Shown here: positions 1 to 5,096 of the stretch, in pieces
How positions within the stretch are numbered: position 1 is the stretch's first letter
Layout: every line of letters begins with the position of its first letter
From: an uncultured bacterium
GTDB lineage: Bacteria > Planctomycetota > Phycisphaerae > Phycisphaerales > UBA1924
Length of the DNA: 7,666 nucleotides
Direction: 5' to 3'
Assembly (NCBI GenBank): GCA_938003595.1
Contig: CALKYH010000197.1
Coordinates: 1-7,666 of the forward strand
Made by a program: the position numbers and the translations under genes
The notes under the pieces: generated by a model
What the model was told of the DNA's origin: nothing
Databases searched by the model: none
Seen by the model: the letters and a program-made list of their open reading frames with translations, nothing else

Positions 1-16
1 CGGGCACGGGCACGGG
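1..16. repeat. short tandem hexamer cgggca
   Basis: The window opens with two and two-thirds copies of CGGGCA, beyond the 3' end of the kinase gene. It is too short and too close to the edge to interpret. Together with the hairpin at 38-55 it is all that I see in the first 57 bases. Confidence 0.3.
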
Positions 17-37
17 ATGTGAGGGTACGGGCGGGCA

Positions 38-55
38 CGCGCCCTGACGGGCGCG
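38..55 (-). terminator. GC-only hairpin just after the kinase stop codon
   Basis: CGCGCCC (38-44) pairs perfectly with GGGCGCG (49-55) around a 4-nt loop TGAC, giving a 7-bp all-GC stem. On the minus strand it begins 2 nt after the kinase TGA (58-60). No T-run follows on the minus strand, so it is not a classical intrinsic terminator. It could be a U-tract-less terminator or a 3'-end stabilising hairpin. In such GC-rich DNA a chance stem of this size is possible. Confidence 0.4.
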
Positions 56-57
56 GC

Positions 58-2151
58 TCACCTCGGTGTTGGCGCGGTCGGAGTGAGCGCTGGCGCTGGG
101 GGTTGGTCGAGGCGTTCGACGAGGGTGAACTCGGTCCAGTCGATGTCGGGGTGGTGGCGCAGGAAGCCGTCGGTCGCCTGCGCGTACACGACATCTCCCC
201 GGTCGTTGACGACCCACCAGACGCCGCCCTCGTTGTCGAGCGCGTCGAGGCCCAGCTCCGCGACTGCGCCGATTTGGCTGGCGTCGGATGGAAGCTCGCG
301 CAGCGTGATGGTTACGAATTCGCGGAGTCTCGGCGGCCAGAAGTAGCGGTACCAGGCGGGCTCGGCGTCGGCGCTCTTGTGAGGTCCGTTGATGACGCCC
401 AGTCGCACGCCCAATTCCGGGCGCATGGCGAAGAGCGCCGTGGGCTGGTGGATGTCCTTGGGGCCTTCGAGGCCGAGCTGCGACCAGGTCGCCTCGTTGT
501 TGCTGCCATAGACGACGATCTGGCGGGGCACGGAGAGCCAGGCGAGGTCGCCGATGGAGCCGTGATGCCAGAATTCGTAGAGGACCTCGCCGTTGAGGTT
601 GTAGACCCGGAGCGCCGCGGGCTGGTTGGATTGGGTGAAGGTCGCGACGATCTCCGGACCGGGGCGTTCGGGGAAGATGTCGGCGAGGATGGCGTTGCTC
701 GCGGCGTAGGTGTTGTCGGTCTCGATCGGCGGGCGCGGGGGCGTGAGGCCGGGCGGGCCGCCGGGCGTGTGCCAGAGGGGCTCGTCGAGGTCGTCAAGGT
801 TGAAGACGGCGAGCGCGTCGACCGGCCAGGATTCGTTCGGGTCGTTGTGCATGAGCAGCACGAGGACGCGGCCGCCGCCGAGGGCGCGGGGGCGGGGGAC
901 GATGCGGGCGACGGCGACGCGCCGCGGGTCGCCGGGTCGGCAGGACCAGGTGTGGATCGTGCGTCCACTGGCGGAGACGACGGAGACTTCGCGGCGGTCG
1001 GGCGAGATGGCGACGCGCGAAGGGCGCATGTTCAGCCACCAGACGGCGAGCGCCGTGGAGGCCAGCGAGGTGGCGGCGATGAGGATGCACGCAGCGACGG
1101 TGGTCTGGATCGGGTGGGCGCCGGCCCATCGCGCTGCACGAGTCCACGGGCCGGCGGGACGGGCGGCGACGGGCTCGGCGCGGAGCCAGCGGCGCAGGTC
1201 GTCCGCGAACTCGGCGGCGGAGGCGTAGCGCGCCTGCGGTTGTCGGGCGCAGGCCTTGGCGAGCACGGCGGCGAGGGAGGGGTCGATGGTGTGGTCGAGG
1301 GCGCGCGGGTCGAGGGGCGGGTCGAAGGCGACGCGGCGGACGGCCTCGTGGAGCGTGGCCTGCATGTCGTGGGGCGTGCGCCCGGTGAGAAGGAAGAAGG
1401 AGACGGCGCCGAGGGCGTAGATGTCGCTGCGGGTCGAGATGAGGGCACGCTCGCCGCGGGCTTGCTCGGGGGCCATGAAGGCGGGCGTGCCGACGGGCGC
1501 GCCGTCGGCGGTGAGGGTCTGCATGACATGGTCGGCCAGGAGCGAGGCGACGCCCAGGTCGATGATGGCGGGGCGGCCCTGTGCATCGACGAGGATGTTG
1601 GAGGGTTTGAGGTCGCGGTGGATGACGCCCTGTTCATGGAGCGTTTGTGCGGCCTCGGCGATGCGTGCGAGGAGTTCGACGCGCTCGCGGCGGCCGTGCG
1701 CGGGGTCGGCGGCCCAGCGATCGAGGCCGACGCCGTCGAGAAACTCCGAGACGATGTAGAGCCGGCCGTTGTGGACGCCGTAGTCGAGCGCGCGCGGGAC
1801 GGAGGGCGCACGGATGGAGGCAAGGAGCTGGAGCTCGCGCCAGGCGCGCTGGGCGCGTTCGGAGTCGCCAAGGCGAGCGCGGAGCAGTTTGAGGGCGACG
1901 GGGCTGTCGGAGCCGTCGCGCACGGCGCGGAAGACCTCGCCGCCTCCGCCGGCGCCGAGGCGCTCGATCAGGATGTAGCCCGGGATCCTCGGAAGGGCGG
2001 CGGCGTCGGCGTCGGCCTCGGCTTCGGGGCCGGCGTCGGTGGACGACGGCTCGTGCGCGAGCAGCGACGCGAGGACGCGGCGAGCGGCGGCGACGTCGAG
2101 ATCCGCGGCGCGGCGCTCGTCGTCGTCGGAGTAGGTGGGGGAGTGCGGCAT
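58..2151 (-). CDS. membrane-anchored Hanks-type Ser/Thr protein kinase with extracytoplasmic C-terminal domain
   Basis: The product is 697 aa. The kinase domain spans about residues 58-325. It has a glycine loop GxGxxGxV (G66, G68, G71, V73), ATP-binding Lys K88 in VALK, a probable alpha-C Glu E106, the catalytic loop HRDLKPSN (H178, D180, K182, N185), a DLG metal motif (D198; DFG in most relatives) and MAPE (E229). All catalytic residues are present, so it should be active. A single transmembrane segment lies at about 351-373, placing the kinase in the cytoplasm and about 320 residues outside. The outer part contains stretches such as PGPEIVATF and LRVYNLNGEVLYEFW (about 498-527) that resemble FG-GAP/beta-propeller blades; this is inference from pattern only. 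The tail is proline-rich. It is divergent from an ECF-like sigma gene, a common planctomycete arrangement. The frame stays open to 3063, but the kinase begins near residue 60 of this start, so upstream codons are antisense to the sigma gene. An alternative ATG at 2172 would add MLAGPRG; neither start has a clear Shine-Dalgarno. Confidence 0.92.
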   Translation of the reverse strand: MPHSPTYSDDDERRAADLDVAAARRVLASLLAHEPSSTDAGPEAEADADAAALPRIPGYILIERLGAGGGGEVFRAVRDGSDSPVALKLLRARLGDSERAQRAWRELQLLASIRAPSVPRALDYGVHNGRLYIVSEFLDGVGLDRWAADPAHGRRERVELLARIAEAAQTLHEQGVIHRDLKPSNILVDAQGRPAIIDLGVASLLADHVMQTLTADGAPVGTPAFMAPEQARGERALISTRSDIYALGAVSFFLLTGRTPHDMQATLHEAVRRVAFDPPLDPRALDHTIDPSLAAVLAKACARQPQARYASAAEFADDLRRWLRAEPVAARPAGPWTRAARWAGAHPIQTTVAACILIAATSLASTALAVWWLNMRPSRVAISPDRREVSVVSASGRTIHTWSCRPGDPRRVAVARIVPRPRALGGGRVLVLLMHNDPNESWPVDALAVFNLDDLDEPLWHTPGGPPGLTPPRPPIETDNTYAASNAILADIFPERPGPEIVATFTQSNQPAALRVYNLNGEVLYEFWHHGSIGDLAWLSVPRQIVVYGSNNEATWSQLGLEGPKDIHQPTALFAMRPELGVRLGVINGPHKSADAEPAWYRYFWPPRLREFVTITLRELPSDASQIGAVAELGLDALDNEGGVWWVVNDRGDVVYAQATDGFLRHHPDIDWTEFTLVERLDQPPAPALTPTAPTPR

Positions 2152-2306
2152 TCCACGAGGCCCGGCGAGCATGGGCGAACAGAGCAATCCCGGCCGCGGC
2201 TCCCGCCAGAATACGCGGCGACGGCGGGAATATAGGTTTGGGGCGCAGAAAATTTTGATAGAGTGGGGCGTCGCTTCGGGCATGAGGCGTCGTCGGGAGG
2301 TCGCGC
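2152..2306. promoter_or_regulatory. divergent kinase/sigma intergenic region with AT-rich promoter-like patch
   Basis: This 155-nt gap separates two divergent genes and contains an AT-rich island at about 2229-2262 that stands out from its GC-rich surroundings. On the minus strand the island reads TATATT (2234 to 2229), one mismatch from a sigma-70 -10 box and placed to give a leader of about 50-70 nt before the kinase. On the plus strand TATAGG (2231-2236) and GATAGA (2257-2262) are weaker -10-like hexamers toward the sigma gene. I see no convincing -35 box in either direction, so exact promoters are not assigned. Confidence 0.4.
2295..2300 (+). promoter_or_regulatory. Shine-Dalgarno GGGAGG fixing the GTG start of the first sigma gene
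   Basis: GGGAGG lies 6 nt upstream of GTG at 2307, an ideal distance. It supports the GTG start, which places the family-typical RFETTRWTLV segment at residues 9-18. Confidence 0.75.
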
Positions 2307-3035
2307 GTGGGATTGGAGCGAACTGGGGCTCGATTCGAGACGACGCGGTGGACGCTCGTGGAGGCGCTGCGGGGGGAGGACGAGGCCGCGCGGCAGGACG
2401 CGACGGTGCGGCTGGTGCAGGCGTATTGGCCGGCGGTGTACGGGTATCTGCGTCGGCGGGGCCAGGGGCGCGAGCAGGCGGCGGAAGAGACGCAGGCGTT
2501 CTTCGCTGATGTCGTGCTGGGGCGCGAGTTGTTCGGGCGGGCGGACCGGGATCGCGGGCGGTTGCGGACGCTGGTGCTGGCGTCGCTGCGGAACTATCAG
2601 CGGGACGCGGCGCGGGCGGACGGTCGGCGGGCGGCGGTGAGCCAGCCGCCGCGGGACGCGATCGAGTCGGTGGAGCGGTCGATGGGGGCGACGGGCGCGG
2701 GGCCGGAGGAGGAGTTCGACCGGCAGTGGGCGGCGGCGGCGCTGAACGAGGCGATCGCGCGGTGCCGGGCGCACTTCGAGGGCAACGGGAAGGTCGCGCA
2801 CTGGCGGCTGTTCGAGGCGCGGGAACTGGCGCCGGCCAGGGGGCAGGTGGCGGCGCGGTCGATGGCGGAATTGGCCGCGGAGCTGGGGTATCGATCGGCG
2901 GCGGATGCGGCGGCGGCGGTGCAGACGGTGAAGAAGCGGCTGCTGGCGCTGCTCGAAGAGGTGGTGTCAGAATCCTCGGCGACGGAGGAGGACTTCGAGG
3001 CGGAGATCGCGTGGATGCGTTCCGCGGTCTCTTGA
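2307..3035 (+). CDS. ECF-like sigma factor, planctomycete kinase-associated type
   Basis: The product is 242 aa and starts at GTG. The N-terminus (ETTRWTLV, residues 11-18), AYWPAVYGYLRRRG (39-52), TQAFF (62-66) and RDRGRLRTLVLASLRNY (81-97) match the pattern I know from planctomycete ECF-like sigma factors linked to Ser/Thr kinases. Region 2 covers about 38-106. Region 4 covers about 142-220, with its helix-turn-helix in SMAELAAELGYRSAADAAAAV (185-205) and a following VKKRLLALLEEV helix. The linker is long and the protein exceeds the usual 170-200 aa of ECF factors. A canonical DAED in region 2.2 is replaced by QAAE (57-60), leaving one acidic residue. Its likely job is directing RNA polymerase to target promoters under control of the divergent kinase. 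This is inferred from context; no target is visible here. The DUF4394 gene lies 120 nt downstream and could be a target or simply a neighbour. Confidence 0.88.
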   Translation: MGLERTGARFETTRWTLVEALRGEDEAARQDATVRLVQAYWPAVYGYLRRRGQGREQAAEETQAFFADVVLGRELFGRADRDRGRLRTLVLASLRNYQRDAARADGRRAAVSQPPRDAIESVERSMGATGAGPEEEFDRQWAAAALNEAIARCRAHFEGNGKVAHWRLFEARELAPARGQVAARSMAELAAELGYRSAADAAAAVQTVKKRLLALLEEVVSESSATEEDFEAEIAWMRSAVS

Positions 3036-3144
3036 GCTGGGCCTGCGCGGGGTTGATGATCAAAAACTGATCGGCGTCGGGGTCCGAAAGGCGGGTGGAG
3101 GCGTGGTTGTCGCGCGTCCGCTTTCGACTTTCCTTCCACGATTC

Positions 3145-3149
3145 AGGAG
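3145..3149 (+). promoter_or_regulatory. Shine-Dalgarno AGGAG of the DUF4394 gene
   Basis: AGGAG lies 6 nt before ATG 3156 and fixes the start directly in front of a signal peptide. An internal ATG at 3165 (residue 4) is less well placed. Confidence 0.75.
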
Positions 3150-3155
3150 AGACAG

Positions 3156-4034
3156 ATGAACCGTATGGATATTGCTCGTCGTTTCGGGCTGGTGTGTGGG
3201 TGCGTTGTGGCCGCGGGCGCGGCTTCTTCGGCTTCGGCGGAGCTGGTGTACGGCGTGACGGACACGCAGACGCTGGTGTCGTTCCGGTCGGGCAGCCCGC
3301 TGGACATTCTCACGGGGGTTGCGATCTCGGGTCTGCAGCAGAACGAGACGATCCGGGGGATCGACTTCCGCCCGGCGACGGGGCAGCTGTTCGCGATGGG
3401 GAGCTTCAACAACCTGTACACGCTGAACCTGGCGAGCGGCGCCGCGTCGGTGGTGGGGGCGGGGAGCTTCTCGCCGGCGCTGAACGGGTCTTCGTTCGGG
3501 TTTGACTTCAACCCGGTGATCGACCGCATCCGCATTGTGAGCGACGCGAATCAGAACCTGGTGGGCAACCCGGACACGGGGACGACGACGAACACGGGGG
3601 TGATCCCGGTGTTCTACGGCGCCGGCGATCCGAACGAGGGCGCGGACCCGAACATCGTCGGCTCGGCGTACACGAACAGCTTCGCGGGGACGCTCTCGAC
3701 GCAGCTGTACGGCGTGGACACGGGGCTGGACATCCTGGTGACGCAGGCGAACAGCGCGGGCACGCTGCTGACGGTGGGGTCGCTGGGGACGGACCTGGGC
3801 GACACGCTGTCGTTCGATATCTCGGGCGTGACGGGCGCGGCGTACATGTCGGTCATGGACGCGACGAACTCGATCTCGACCTTCTGGACGGTGGACCTGG
3901 GCACGGGCGCCGCGACGATGATCGGGGACATCGGCGGCGGCGCCGTGGTGACCTCGATCAGCGTGATCCCGGCGCCGGGCGGCGCGGCGCTGGGCGGGCT
4001 GGCGCTGCTGGCGGGCCTGCGTCGCCGGCGTTGA
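3156..4034 (+). CDS. secreted DUF4394-domain protein with CTERM-like sorting tail
   Basis: The product is 292 aa. Residues 1-28 form a signal peptide: basic start (R3, R8, R9), hydrophobic core LVCGCVVAAGAA, and cleavage expected after ASA at 28. Residues 29 to about 225 carry the recognisable DUF4394 pattern: VYGVTDTQTLVSF, GIDFRPATGQLFAMGS (68-83), LYTLNLASG, FSPALNGSSFGFDFNPVIDRI (105-125), RIVSDANQN, NIVGSAYTNSFAG and TQLYGVDTGLDILVTQ. This domain resembles a beta-propeller; its function is not known to me. The C-terminus (271-292) is IPAPGG, then a short hydrophobic segment, then RRRR. This is the tripartite layout of PEP-CTERM-like sorting signals in a PAPG form frequent in Phycisphaerae. 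The protein is therefore expected to be exported, then processed or anchored by a sorting enzyme encoded elsewhere. It is probably monocistronic, bounded downstream by two terminators. Confidence 0.88.
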   Translation: MNRMDIARRFGLVCGCVVAAGAASSASAELVYGVTDTQTLVSFRSGSPLDILTGVAISGLQQNETIRGIDFRPATGQLFAMGSFNNLYTLNLASGAASVVGAGSFSPALNGSSFGFDFNPVIDRIRIVSDANQNLVGNPDTGTTTNTGVIPVFYGAGDPNEGADPNIVGSAYTNSFAGTLSTQLYGVDTGLDILVTQANSAGTLLTVGSLGTDLGDTLSFDISGVTGAAYMSVMDATNSISTFWTVDLGTGAATMIGDIGGGAVVTSISVIPAPGGAALGGLALLAGLRRRR

Positions 4035-4062
4035 GACGGACGCGAGGGGTTCTGTCTCTTTT
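4033..4062 (+). terminator. intrinsic terminator overlapping the DUF4394 stop codon
   Basis: GAGACGGA (4033-4040) pairs with TCTGTCTC (4051-4058): 8 bp including one G-U, a 10-nt loop, followed at once by TTTT (4059-4062). The left arm starts inside the TGA stop codon, so a terminating ribosome would cover it. That makes this the weaker of the two adjacent terminators. Confidence 0.6.
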
Positions 4063-4063
4063 C

Positions 4064-4101
4064 GAGGCGTCGTCCTTCGGGGCGGCGCTTCTTTTTGTTT
4101 T
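4064..4101 (+). terminator. strong intrinsic terminator with UUCG tetraloop
   Basis: Positions 4064-4075 pair with 4080-4091 over 12 bp (three G-U wobbles, the rest Watson-Crick). The loop is TTCG closed by C-G, the extra-stable cUUCGg tetraloop. It is followed by TTTTTGTTTT (4092-4101). This is the clearest intrinsic terminator in the window. It insulates the DUF4394 gene from the second sigma gene. Confidence 0.9.
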
Positions 4102-4136
4102 GGCCGCGATCGCGCGATTCATCGGGAGGGGAGGGA

Positions 4137-4331
4137 ATGAACGGGCGGTGCGCGTGGTTCTCCAGGCAGCCCCGGACCGTTGGGGCGGCCCCGGACGGGC
4201 GGGCGGCGCATGAGACAGGGTTCATGCGGACGGCTTCCGCGGGTTCATTTGGCGCGAGCACGATGACTTGTTCCGACGGCGGCTGCGGCGCCGGCGTCGG
4301 TGTCGCATGGAACGAGGCGGACCGTGAGTGA
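4137..4331 (+). CDS. doubtful 64-aa open reading frame before the second sigma gene
   Basis: An ATG at 4137 is preceded by GGGAGGGGAGG (4124-4134), a strong Shine-Dalgarno-like run. The frame ends at TGA 4329-4331 and overlaps the sigma start (GTG 4324) by 8 nt, which would permit translational coupling. The peptide (MNGRCAWFSRQP..., ending AWNEADRE) has no family I recognise. It contains three Cys in a loose CSDGGC context and no signal peptide or membrane segment. By my count about 80% of third positions are G or C, which looks lower than in the neighbouring genes. This argues for a chance frame in untranslated leader DNA. It could also be a regulatory leader peptide. Confidence 0.22.
   Translation: MNGRCAWFSRQPRTVGAAPDGRAAHETGFMRTASAGSFGASTMTCSDGGCGAGVGVAWNEADRE
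4218..4248. repeat. direct repeat GGGTTCAT x2 upstream of the second sigma gene
   Basis: GGGTTCAT occurs at 4218-4225 and 4241-4248, 23 bp start to start, roughly two helical turns, about 80 bp before the sigma start. It could be a paired operator half-site. An 8-mer repeat in 200 bp is not rare by chance. The rest of the 4102-4323 gap shows a short palindrome ATCGCGCGAT (4109-4118) and no clear -10 box. Confidence 0.25.
4314..4317 (+). promoter_or_regulatory. Shine-Dalgarno GAGG choosing the second sigma start
   Basis: GAGG lies 6 nt before GTG 4324. The alternative in-frame GTG at 4300 has only GGCGCCGGCGTC in front and no Shine-Dalgarno, so 4324 is preferred. Confidence 0.6.
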
Positions 4332-4875
4332 GATTCTTGAACGCATCGCCCGGGGAGACGACACGGCGGTCGCGGCGTGTCTGGAGGAGTACAGCGGGCT
4401 GGTGTGGCGATTGGCGCGGCGGCGGCTGCGTATGGCGCCGCAGGAAGTGGACGACGCGGTGCAGGAGGTGTTCGTGGAGCTGTGGCTGTCGGCGGGGCGG
4501 TTCGATCGGGCGAAGGGCTCGGAGGCGTCGTTCGTGGCGACGGTGGCGCACCGGCGGTTGATCGATCACCAGCGTCGGGTGGAGTCGCGGCGGATGGCGG
4601 CGCGGCGGGCGGCGCTGGAGCGCGCGGGGGCGGCGGGGGCTTCGGGGTCGGCGGCGCGGGTGGATGGCGGGCGCGCGGCGGCGGCGGCGTTCGACGGGCT
4701 GCCGGAGGACGAGCGGCGCGTGGTGTGGATGTCGGTGCACAACGGGCTGAGCCACGGGCAGATCGCGGCGGCGATGGATTCGCCGATCGGGACGATCAAG
4801 ACGCGGCTGCGGCGTGCGGTGGCGCGGCTGCGGGCGTCGCTGGGGGCGGAGGAGTGGTCGGGCGCGGCGGCGTAG
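4324..4875 (+). CDS. RNA polymerase ECF sigma factor (sigma-70 family)
   Basis: The product is 183 aa, a normal ECF length. Region 2 (about 23-90) contains EEYSGLVWRLARRRL, VDDAVQEVFVELW (42-54) and GSEASFVATVAHRRLIDHQRR (65-85). Region 4 (about 124-173) contains LPEDERRVVWMSVHNGLSHGQ and the helix-turn-helix GQIAAAMDSPIGTIKTRLRR (145-164), with recognition helix SPIGTIKTRLRRAVARLR. The acidic residues of the region 2.2 DAED motif are mostly kept as EVDD (41-44). An Ala/Gly-rich linker (about 92-122) joins the domains. It resembles SigK/ECF factors normally paired with a membrane anti-sigma factor. The next 221 nt hold no such gene, only short repeats, so its control is unknown. I start it at GTG 4324 (MSEILERIARGDD); starting at 4300 would add 8 residues. 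Confidence 0.93.
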   Translation: MSEILERIARGDDTAVAACLEEYSGLVWRLARRRLRMAPQEVDDAVQEVFVELWLSAGRFDRAKGSEASFVATVAHRRLIDHQRRVESRRMAARRAALERAGAAGASGSAARVDGGRAAAAAFDGLPEDERRVVWMSVHNGLSHGQIAAAMDSPIGTIKTRLRRAVARLRASLGAEEWSGAAA

Positions 4876-4884
4876 GGAGGTTGA

Positions 4885-4980
4885 ACGCGAAGAACGCGAA
4901 GGGCACGGAGGGTTCGGAGGGGGAGGGGAAGGAGACGGGATCGAACGCAGAGGTCGCGGAGGGCGCAGTGAGCGCGGAGA
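4885..4980. repeat. two arrays of degenerate 9-nt units (consensus ACGCRGAGG)
   Basis: Array 1 (4885-4920) reads ACGCGAAGA, ACGCGAAGG, GCACGGAGG, GTTCGGAGG. Array 2 (4945-4980) reads ACGCAGAGG, TCGCGGAGG, GCGCAGTGA, GCGCGGAGA. They are separated by a G/A-rich spacer, and array 1 begins 9 nt after the sigma stop codon. From memory, the complementary CCTCTGCGTTC-type sequence is a dispersed intergenic repeat in planctomycetes and several other phyla, often mistranslated into peptides like NAEVAEGAVSAEKN. The arrays sit in an open frame that runs on into the reductase gene, but the reductase family starts at 5097, so this is not coding. Confidence 0.65.
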
Positions 4981-5062
4981 AGAATAGAGGTGGAGCGGAT
5001 GTTCGGAGTCCGCGGCCGTGCAGAGCCACGGTGACGGGCACGGTGGGTTGCACGGGGGGGAG

Positions 5063-5090
5063 GCGACCGGGAGCGGGTGGGCCCTATGGT
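5063..5090 (+). promoter_or_regulatory. predicted promoter for leaderless aldo/keto reductase mRNA
   Basis: TATGGT at 5085-5090 fits TANNNT and lies exactly 6 nt before ATG 5097, so a -12/-7 hexamer would put +1 on the A of the ATG. GCGACC at 5063-5068 keeps the GAC core of TTGACA with a 16-bp spacer. No Shine-Dalgarno lies at a usable distance; the GGGGG run ends 1 nt before the ATG. The same hexamer and the same 6-nt gap recur before the gene at 6247. Confidence 0.55.
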
Positions 5091-5096
5091 GGGGGT

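Noticed and set aside
19..2235. 738-aa plus-strand frame opposite the kinase
   Set aside because: Gly/Val/Asp/Glu-rich shadow of the kinase gene in GC-rich DNA; no recognisable domain and no ribosome binding site.
2152..3063. Kinase frame remains open on the minus strand to 3063, giving a 1001-aa protein
   Set aside because: The extra 304 residues are Pro/Ala/Ser-rich low-complexity sequence exactly antisense to the well-supported sigma gene, and the kinase domain is complete without them.
3058..3072. GATCA-AAAAC-TGATC inverted repeat after the first sigma gene
   Set aside because: Only a 5-bp stem, no T-run, no second copy; not enough for a terminator or operator. I see nothing else convincing between 3036 and 3144.
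4273..4300. CCGACG/CGTCGG inverted repeat before the second sigma gene
   Set aside because: Six base pairs around a 16-nt GC-rich loop; no supporting context.
5016..5031. CCGTG-CAGAGC-CACGG hairpin between the second sigma gene and the reductase
   Set aside because: A 5-bp stem without U-tract in GC-rich DNA; likely chance.
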